From Acidimicrobiaceae bacterium (lineage in GTDB: Bacteria; Actinomycetota; Acidimicrobiia; Acidimicrobiales; RAAP-2), in assembly GCA_030838245.1 (NCBI GenBank), contig JAUTXB010000072.1:1-12758 (forward strand): 12,758 nucleotides of DNA. Reading direction: 5' to 3'. The notes under the pieces are model-generated. The model saw nothing but the letters and a program-made list of their open reading frames with translations, made no database searches and was not told the DNA's origin. Of the stretch, positions 6,302 to 11,805 are shown piece by piece (the stretch's first letter is position 1; each line of letters begins with the position of its first letter). Made by a program: the position numbers and the translations under genes.

Positions 6302-7909
6302 ATGCACAGTGCGGTTGCCGTTACCACCGGCAAGCACCGCCATGCGCCACGGCGACGAGTAGAGACCGCGGTCGACGGCGCCTCCGGCCGCACATCGCGG
6401 GTGGGCGTCTGGCCCCTCTGCATGGTCGTCATCGCCGTTTTGTTCCTGGCCATGTGCGCATGGAGCATCTTTCAGTGGCACCGTGGTGGAGACGCCTGGG
6501 ATATCTCCGACTTCAACCAGTCCGCGTGGTTGATCCTTCATGGCGACCTCAATCCGTACTCGTCGGTGAGTGGTGGCGGCACCTTCCTACAGGAGCACTT
6601 CGCTCTGTTCCTGTACCCGTTGACGCTCATCTACGCCCTGTACCCGAGCGGGCTCACCCTCTTGCTCCTGCAGGACCTGGCCTTGGCCCTGGCCAGTCTG
6701 GTGGCGATCCGCTGGATACTCGAGATGTTCGAGCGTCAGCTCGACCAGGATTCACCCATCATCACCAGACGCCTGGCCACCTGGTGTGTGCTCGGCTTCT
6801 TGGTGATCCTGGTCTTCGATCCATGGCTGTGGCAGGGGATCTCCTTCGATTTCCACATGGAGGGGTTCGCCGCGCTCTTCCTCGTCCTGGCCGCCCGGGC
6901 TTTCTGGCGGCAGCAGCCCGCGGCCGCATTGGTCTGGAGCGCCCTCGCCCTGACCACCTCTGACTACGCCGGACTCCTTGTCCTCGCTCTCGGGCTCTGT
7001 GTGGTCTTGGCCGGCACCGGAGTTCGGCGCTGGGGTCTGGTGGCCATGGCCGCCGGGGCCGGCTGGCTCCTCCTGGTCGGAGCGCTCGGCGACGATCGGG
7101 GTGACAACCTCCAGGCCTACGCCTACATCACGGCCGGAGCGGGTGCCACCGGAACCGTCACCACTCCTCGACTGGCGCTGGCCATGGTTTTCCACCCTGG
7201 CCGATGGCTGACCATGCTCGGCACCAAGCCGCTCGACCTGTACCGCAACTTCGTCCCGACCGGTCTCCTTGGCCTTGTCTCCCCCTGGAGCTTCGCCGTC
7301 GTGTTGGCGGTCGTCGTTCCCGCCGCGTTGCTGCCCCCACCCATTTTCTTGGAGTCAGGATTCCAGACCATTCCCGCTGAGATCGTCGGCCTGTGCGGCT
7401 CGGTGTTCCTCCTCTTGTGGATCGCTCGTGCCGTGGCTCGCCGATGGAACGCGGGCGCCGCCCGCCTCACCATGGCCATCCTCGCTTTCGCCGTGTTCGC
7501 CCAGTGCATCGCAGTGGCAACCGTCATGTTGCCCCGAATCCCCGCCTACTGGATCCAGGTGTCTGCCCCCCAGGGGGAGGCCATCAACAAGGCCGCCGGC
7601 CTCATCCCCGAAGGAGCTCAGGTCGTCGCATCGATGCCGGTGCTGGGCCACTTCTCGGGTCGCCGATGGGCCGATGCCCTGGTCGCCCCGGGCCAGTCGT
7701 TCCCCATCGAGTCTCGTACCGTCTATTTCGTCATTGCCCCCACTGCCGGGCGCATCTCCATGACCCCGGGTCAATCCGAGGAGGCCATCAACAAGGCCGA
7801 GCACCTGGGCGCCCTCCCGGTGCTGACCGAGCACGGCGTCCACGTCCTGCGCTGGCATCCGGTTCCGGGACACCGGCCGATCGTCCTCGTCCCCAAGGCC
7901 TCGGGCTGA
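6302..7909 (+). CDS. DUF2079 polytopic membrane protein
   Basis: A 535-residue integral membrane protein of the DUF2079 family, a group related to GT-C-type membrane glycosyltransferases but with no proven reaction. Family signatures are the DFNQSAWLILHGDLNPYSS region, EHFALFLYPLTLIYALYPSG and SFDFHMEGFAALFLVLA, followed by a segment (ALTTSDYAGLLVLALGLCVVL) that matches the usual post-motif helix. About nine to eleven transmembrane helices can be picked out; the first is near residues 35-58, after a basic, presumably cytoplasmic, N-terminus. The roughly last 120 residues are soluble and probably extracytoplasmic; they contain EAINKA twice, from a 19-bp exact repeat. ATG 6302 is chosen because a -10 box sits just before it; ATG 6422 would remove the basic leader but start within helix 1. 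It stands alone between a divergent gene and the SDR promoter. Confidence 0.85.
   Translation: MHSAVAVTTGKHRHAPRRRVETAVDGASGRTSRVGVWPLCMVVIAVLFLAMCAWSIFQWHRGGDAWDISDFNQSAWLILHGDLNPYSSVSGGGTFLQEHFALFLYPLTLIYALYPSGLTLLLLQDLALALASLVAIRWILEMFERQLDQDSPIITRRLATWCVLGFLVILVFDPWLWQGISFDFHMEGFAALFLVLAARAFWRQQPAAALVWSALALTTSDYAGLLVLALGLCVVLAGTGVRRWGLVAMAAGAGWLLLVGALGDDRGDNLQAYAYITAGAGATGTVTTPRLALAMVFHPGRWLTMLGTKPLDLYRNFVPTGLLGLVSPWSFAVVLAVVVPAALLPPPIFLESGFQTIPAEIVGLCGSVFLLLWIARAVARRWNAGAARLTMAILAFAVFAQCIAVATVMLPRIPAYWIQVSAPQGEAINKAAGLIPEGAQVVASMPVLGHFSGRRWADALVAPGQSFPIESRTVYFVIAPTAGRISMTPGQSEEAINKAEHLGALPVLTEHGVHVLRWHPVPGHRPIVLVPKASG
7577..7799 (+). repeat. Exact 19-bp direct repeat inside the DUF2079 gene
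   Basis: GAGGCCATCAACAAGGCCG occurs at 7577-7595 and again at 7781-7799, both in the same reading frame (EAINKA). The 204-bp period equals 68 codons, so recombination would delete or duplicate the segment in frame. Confidence 0.7.
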
Positions 7910-7934
7910 ACGGGCAGGAAATTTACGGCCACCA

Positions 7935-7952
7935 CCCAGCCGGCAGGCTGGG
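7935..7952 (+). terminator. Hairpin terminator candidate after the DUF2079 gene
   Basis: CCCAGCC, a GGCA loop and GGCTGGG form a perfect 7-bp GC stem 25 nt after the stop codon. No T tract follows, which is common in high-GC actinobacteria. It shares 14 of 16 core bases with the hairpin at 2521-2536. Confidence 0.5.
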
Positions 7953-8016
7953 AGATGAGGGGGCCGCTCGTGGTAGACGGGTTCGATATGGCACTGAGGT
8001 GGCTCACGACCCGACT

Positions 8017-8058
8017 TTGGGCTCGGCCACCACGAGCCATATACTGACAAACGAGTAT
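8017..8058 (+). promoter_or_regulatory. Promoter and candidate operator of the mycofactocin-type SDR gene
   Basis: TTGGGC (8017-8022) and TATACT (8040-8045) are separated by 17 nt, a good vegetative-type promoter with a strong -10. Between them lies GGCTCG-N7-CGAGCC (8020-8038). An inverted repeat, ATACT-N8-AGTAT (8041-8058), covers the -10 and probable start site, placed as a repressor operator would be. The expected leader is about 50 nt. Regulator identity is unknown; TetR-type proteins use sites of this size. Confidence 0.5.
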
Positions 8059-8105
8059 CGTCGCCGCGCACACCGGCGGGCGCCGGAGCGAACTGGGGGT
8101 TCATG

Positions 8106-8942
8106 ATGGGAAAGCTCGACGGGAAAGTGGCGTTCATCTCGGGTGCGGCCCGGGGGCAGGGCCGATCGCACGCCGTGAGGCTGGCCGAAGAGGGCGCCGA
8201 CATCATCGCCTTCGACATCTGCGAGGACATCCCGTCGATCGCCGAGCTCTACCCGCTGGCCACGCCGGAGGACCTCGAGGAGACCGTCAGTCTGGTGGAG
8301 GGAGCCGGAGGCAAGATCGTGGCCCGCAAGGCCGACGTCCGTGACTTCGCCGGCGTGACCACCGTTCTCAACGAGGGCATCGACATGTTCGGGCACGTCG
8401 ACATCGTGCTGGCCAACGCCGGGGTGATCAACCTGATGCAGTCCTGGGACTACCCCGAGCAGACCTGGCGGGACATCATCGACGTCAACCTCACCGGTGT
8501 GTGGAACACGGTGCGGGCCGCTATCCCCCCCATGATCGAGCGCAACGAGGGTGGCTCGATCGTGATCACCAGCTCGACGGCGGGCCTGCGGGGCTTCTCC
8601 CATACCTCTCCCTACTCGGCGGCCAAGCACGGCGTGGTCGGGCTCATGCAGTCGCTGACCAACGAGCTGGCCCCCCACTGGATCCGGGTGAACACCATCC
8701 ACCCGACTAGTGCCGACACCCCGATGCTGCAGAAACCGATCACTTACAAGCTCTTCATGCCCGACAAGGAGAATCCCGGCCGCGCCGACCTCGAGGAGAA
8801 TATGTTCGGCCACAGTCCGCTGCCCATCTCGTGGGTCGAGGCCAAGGACATCTCGGCCGCCATCGTGTTCCTGTGCTCCGACGAGGCCCGGTACATCACC
8901 GGGGTGCAGCTGCCCGTCGACGGCGGCGCCTTTGTCAAGTAG
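8106..8942 (+). CDS. Mycofactocin-coupled SDR family oxidoreductase
   Basis: A 278-residue short-chain dehydrogenase/reductase. It has the nucleotide-binding SGAARGQGRSHA motif (Gly-rich, residues 13-19), a Rossmann acid in FDICED, the LANAGV motif, the catalytic Ser in ITSSTAGL and the YSAAKHG catalytic Tyr/Lys pair. The insert YPLATPEDLEETVSLVE, the HPTSADTPM segment and the PVDGGAFVK end are characteristic of the mycofactocin-associated SDR subfamily, whose members are thought to hold NAD tightly and pass electrons to mycofactocin. That mechanism comes from family knowledge; no mycofactocin biosynthesis gene is in the window. Start: ATG 8106 is preferred over the adjacent in-frame ATG 8103 because GGGGG (8095-8099) is 6 nt away from it rather than 3, and relatives begin close to MGKLDGKVA. 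It likely oxidises an alcohol or hydroxyacyl intermediate; substrate unknown. Convergent with the LLM gene that follows. Confidence 0.93.
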   Translation: MGKLDGKVAFISGAARGQGRSHAVRLAEEGADIIAFDICEDIPSIAELYPLATPEDLEETVSLVEGAGGKIVARKADVRDFAGVTTVLNEGIDMFGHVDIVLANAGVINLMQSWDYPEQTWRDIIDVNLTGVWNTVRAAIPPMIERNEGGSIVITSSTAGLRGFSHTSPYSAAKHGVVGLMQSLTNELAPHWIRVNTIHPTSADTPMLQKPITYKLFMPDKENPGRADLEENMFGHSPLPISWVEAKDISAAIVFLCSDEARYITGVQLPVDGGAFVK

Positions 8943-8952
8943 GCGATACCGC

Positions 8953-8979
8953 CTGGGCCGGACTGACGCCGCCGGCCAG
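8953..8979. terminator. Candidate bidirectional terminator between the SDR and LLM genes
   Basis: CTGGGCCGG (8953-8961) pairs with CCGGCCAG (8972-8979) as 8 bp with one bulged G and a 10-nt loop, in the 37-nt gap between two convergent stop codons. An alternative GACTG/CAGTC pairing overlaps it. No T tract. Confidence 0.4.
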
Positions 8980-9921
8980 TCAGCCCCTGACCAATGGGAT
9001 CACCTCGGCGCCAAAGGCGGCGATCTGGTCGACGAGCTCGTCGGCGCTCCGGCACCGGAAGCGAACCTGCAGATGGGTGACCCCGGGCAGGACCCACTCC
9101 CCGATGGCCGCGGCCAGTTCCTCGGGACCACCGGCCACGGCGTTGTCGCCGATGTCCCAGGTGGGGGTGCCAACATACAGCGGCTTGGCCGCGCCGCCGA
9201 TGTCGAACCGACCGGTACGGCCGGCTCGCTCCCGCTCCTGAGTGAGGATGTCGATGGCCCACGCCATTCCCTCGGCTGGTGGCCCCTGGGGCAGCCAACC
9301 GTCACCCCGGGCGGCGGCGCGGCGGAGCGCGGGCTTGGAGCTCCCACCCACCCAGATGGGCAGGTGGGCTTGGACCGGGCGGGGGGACTGGCCTACGTCG
9401 TGCACGGCGAAATGCGGGGTGTCGATGTCGGGCCACTCGTCGTCAAAGGCGGCACGCAGCACGTCGATGGACTCGTCGGTGAGCGAGCCCCGCTGCTCGA
9501 AGGGGACGCCCAGGACGTCGAACTCGCCCTTCGCATGCCCGGCGCCCACGCCCAGGATGGCCCGGCCGCCCGATAGGTGGTCGAGGGTCATGAACGACTT
9601 GGCCGTGTCCAACGGATGCCGGTAGGCGACGATGAACACGTGGGACAAGAGGCGGACCCGCGTGGTCAGCGCGGCCAGCCATGCCAGGGTGGCCACCGTG
9701 TCGTACCACGCCGTTTGCATCCGCTCCACCTGGTCCCGCGGGACGGCTACGTGATCGCACACCCCCACATACGAGAACCCGGCGGCGTCACAGGCCTGGG
9801 CGATCAGCGCCAGCTCCGTGGCCCCGGCACCGTCCTCCCAGGGATCGCACTGCAGCCGGGACCGGGCCTGGATGGGCAACTGCATGCCGAAGTCAACGTT
9901 CGAAGCCGGGTTCGTGGTCAT
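8980..9921 (-). CDS. LLM class flavin-dependent oxidoreductase, probably F420-dependent (first copy)
   Basis: A 313-residue luciferase-like monooxygenase-fold protein. The N-terminus VDFGMQLPIQ, followed by AGFSYVGVCDHVAVPRD, RVRLLSHVFIVAYRHPL, KSFMTLDHLSGGRAILGVGAGHAKGEFDVLGVPF and PIWVGGSS, is typical of the actinobacterial Rv2161c-like group annotated as probable F420-dependent oxidoreductases. FMN use cannot be excluded from sequence. It would act in the cytoplasm as a hydride-transfer reductase or dehydrogenase, or as a monooxygenase. ATG 9921 is chosen: it begins just before the conserved first strand and has GAGG 3 nt upstream on the minus strand. A TTG at 9954 in frame would add 11 residues but falls inside a hairpin-forming leader. 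It is divergent from the amidohydrolase gene (about 108 bp apart) and convergent with the SDR gene. Confidence 0.9.
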   Translation of the reverse strand: MTTNPASNVDFGMQLPIQARSRLQCDPWEDGAGATELALIAQACDAAGFSYVGVCDHVAVPRDQVERMQTAWYDTVATLAWLAALTTRVRLLSHVFIVAYRHPLDTAKSFMTLDHLSGGRAILGVGAGHAKGEFDVLGVPFEQRGSLTDESIDVLRAAFDDEWPDIDTPHFAVHDVGQSPRPVQAHLPIWVGGSSKPALRRAAARGDGWLPQGPPAEGMAWAIDILTQERERAGRTGRFDIGGAAKPLYVGTPTWDIGDNAVAGGPEELAAAIGEWVLPGVTHLQVRFRCRSADELVDQIAAFGAEVIPLVRG

Positions 9922-9929
9922 GGGCCTCG

Positions 9930-9969
9930 ACGCTACACAGTGGCGGTTCGCCAAACCTGACAGTAGCGT
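9930..9969 (-). promoter_or_regulatory. Strong nested hairpin in the leader of the first LLM gene
   Basis: ACGCTAC (9930-9936) pairs with GTAGCGT (9963-9969). Inside, CAG (9938-9940) pairs with CTG (9957-9959), and TGGCG (9941-9945) pairs with CGCCA (9949-9953) around a 3-nt loop: 15 pairs in 40 nt. In the LLM transcript it ends 8 nt before the start codon, next to the GAGG ribosome site. It may instead be a DNA operator in this divergent promoter region. Confidence 0.45.
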
Positions 9970-10018
9970 TCAAACTACGACGCCGCAGGATTACCCAGTG
10001 ACCCGCGCACTCAGAATT

Positions 10019-10023
10019 GGAGG
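10019..10023 (+). promoter_or_regulatory. Ribosome binding site pointing to an ATC start
   Basis: GGAGG (in the context TTGGAGG) is 6 nt upstream of ATC at 10030, ideal spacing. No ATG, GTG or TTG lies at a usable distance in the conserved frame; the nearest is GTG 10099, 75 nt downstream. Confidence 0.6.
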
Positions 10024-10029
10024 TCCGTC

Positions 10030-11742
10030 ATCCTCGACTACCTGATCAAAGATGGAACCGTTGTAGACGGCACCGGGGCTCCTCCCCGGAAAGCCGACGT
10101 GGGCATCCGGGGCGACCGCATCGTCGCCGTCGGCCAGGTCGACGAACCGGCCACCGAGACCATCGATGCCACCGGCCAGATCGTGACGCCGGGTTTTGTC
10201 GACCCCCACACCCACTACGACGCCCAGCTCTACTGGGACGGCCACGCCACGCCATCGAGCAACCACGGCGTGACCTCGGTCATCGGCGGCAACTGCGGGT
10301 TCACCCTGGCTCCCCTCAAGGAGGCCGACGCCGACTTCACCCGCCGGATGATGGCCCAGGTCGAGGGCATGCCATTGAAGGCCCTCGAGCAGGGAGTCGA
10401 GTGGGGCTGGGAGACCTTCGGGGAGTTCCTCGACGGGCTGGAGGGGCGCATCGGGGTGAACGCCGGCTTCCTGGTCGGCCATTGCGCGCTCCGTCGCTAC
10501 GTGCTGGGCGGCGAGGCCGGTGAGCGGGAGGCCACCCCCGAAGAGGTCGACACGCTGATCGCCCTGCTGCGCGAGTCTCTCGACGCCGGCGGTCTCGGCC
10601 TGTCCACCACCCGGTCGTCGACCCACATCGACGGCGATGCCAAGCAGGTTCCGAGCCGCGCCGCCTCCGAGGAGGAGCTGCTCGCCTTGTGCCGCGAGGT
10701 GAGCGAGCACCCGGGCACCACGCTCGAGGCCATCGTCGAGGGCTGCCTCAAGGGGTTCAGCGAGGCCGAGACCGAGCTGTTGGCCCAGATGAGCGCGCAG
10801 GCCAACCGGCCACTCAACTGGAACGTGCTGACCGTCTCGGCCCGATCGGCCGAGCGGACCAAGCACCAGCTGTTGCCGTCCAAGCGGGCGCGGGAGATCG
10901 GCGGGCGGGTCGTGGCCCTGACCATGCCCATCTTCGCCGACCAGAACATGAGCCTGGCCACTTTCTGCGCCCTGTGGCTCATTCCCGGCTGGCACGCCAT
11001 CTTGTCCCTCCCGCCCAAGGAGAAAGCGGCCAAGCTGAACGACCCCGCGGTGCGCGAGGAGATGCAGCTGGCGGCCAAGGGCACCGCCTTCGAGCGGCTG
11101 GCCGACTTCTCGAACTACCGCATCGGCGACACCATCGCGCCGGAGAACAAGCAATACGAAGGACGATTGGTGGTCGACATCGCCAAGGAGCAGGGTGCTG
11201 ACCCGTCCGATGTGCTGCTCGAGATCGCTGAGGCCGACGACTTCGCCACCGTGCTGTGGCCGTTGCCGGTGGGCGACACCGACGTCGACTGGGCCGCTCG
11301 CCGCGACCTGTGGGAGCACGACGACGTCCTGCTCGGCGGATCCGATGCCGGCGCCCACCTCGACCGGATGCTCGGGTCGCCGTACCCAACGCGCTTCCTG
11401 GCCGACACGATCAGGGGCAGGAAGCTCGTTCCCCTCGAGCGGGCCGTCCAGCTCATCACCGACGTACCCGCCCGGCTCTTCGGGCTCCGAGACCGGGGCC
11501 AGCTCAGAGAGGGGGCCTTCGCCGACGTGGTCATCTTCGACCCCGAGACGGTGAACAGCGGCCCGGCCCGTCGGGTCTACGACCTGCCCGGTGACAGCCT
11601 CCGGCTCATCTCGTCGTCATCGGGCGTGACATCCGTGTTCGTGAACGGAACGCCGTCCATCGCCGATGGCGTGCCGACGGGGGCCCTCACCGGCACGGTG
11701 CTCCGCTCGGGGCGCAACACCGACACGGTGGCCACCCACTAG
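10030..11742 (+). CDS. Amidohydrolase family protein, N-acyl-D-amino-acid deacylase-like
   Basis: A 570-residue amidohydrolase-superfamily protein. The N-terminal beta-sandwich begins LDYLIKDGTVVDGTG and runs into PGFVDPHTHYD, with the metal-binding HxH at residues 60 and 62. GGNCGFTLAP carries the D-aminoacylase-type metal Cys89; VGHCALR holds His151; SDAGAHLD supplies the barrel Asp439; the C-terminus ends with the usual GAFADVVIFDPET sandwich strand. Relatives hydrolyse N-acyl-D-amino acids or other cyclic and linear amides; substrate is unknown. The two histidines that D-aminoacylases carry on mid-barrel strands are not evident: the matching regions read TTLEAIVEG and LNWNVLTV. Start: ATC 10030 is proposed because it follows a good ribosome site and completes the family N-terminus; starting at GTG 10099 would delete the first strand (23 residues). 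Convergent with the second LLM gene. Confidence 0.85.
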   Translation: MLDYLIKDGTVVDGTGAPPRKADVGIRGDRIVAVGQVDEPATETIDATGQIVTPGFVDPHTHYDAQLYWDGHATPSSNHGVTSVIGGNCGFTLAPLKEADADFTRRMMAQVEGMPLKALEQGVEWGWETFGEFLDGLEGRIGVNAGFLVGHCALRRYVLGGEAGEREATPEEVDTLIALLRESLDAGGLGLSTTRSSTHIDGDAKQVPSRAASEEELLALCREVSEHPGTTLEAIVEGCLKGFSEAETELLAQMSAQANRPLNWNVLTVSARSAERTKHQLLPSKRAREIGGRVVALTMPIFADQNMSLATFCALWLIPGWHAILSLPPKEKAAKLNDPAVREEMQLAAKGTAFERLADFSNYRIGDTIAPENKQYEGRLVVDIAKEQGADPSDVLLEIAEADDFATVLWPLPVGDTDVDWAARRDLWEHDDVLLGGSDAGAHLDRMLGSPYPTRFLADTIRGRKLVPLERAVQLITDVPARLFGLRDRGQLREGAFADVVIFDPETVNSGPARRVYDLPGDSLRLISSSSGVTSVFVNGTPSIADGVPTGALTGTVLRSGRNTDTVATH

Positions 11743-11754
11743 GGACAGCGCCCT

Positions 11755-11783
11755 CGGCTGCGGGCACCGACACCCCGCAGCCG
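11755..11783. terminator. Bidirectional hairpin terminator between convergent genes
   Basis: CGGCTGCGGG (11755-11764) and CCCGCAGCCG (11774-11783) form a perfect 10-bp stem around a 9-nt loop, in the 63-nt gap between the amidohydrolase stop and the second LLM stop. No clear T tract on either side, but position and stem strength fit a shared terminator. Confidence 0.7.
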
Positions 11784-11805
11784 GACCGCAGGCTCAATCA
11801 GTACG

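Noticed and set aside
8710..9576. Plus-strand open frame of 288 codons across the SDR end and LLM gene
   Set aside because: Spans two well-supported genes in other frames and shows only Arg/Pro/Ser- or Gly-rich sequence.
9922..9954. TTG 9954 as the start of the first LLM gene
   Set aside because: The added residues are not family-like and the codons lie inside the hairpin; ATG 9921 sits directly before the first conserved strand.
9991..11358. Long minus-strand open frame of 455 codons opposite the amidohydrolase gene
   Set aside because: Antisense shadow typical of high-GC genes; repetitive Gly/Val/Leu/Arg composition and no recognisable domain, while the plus strand encodes a clear enzyme.
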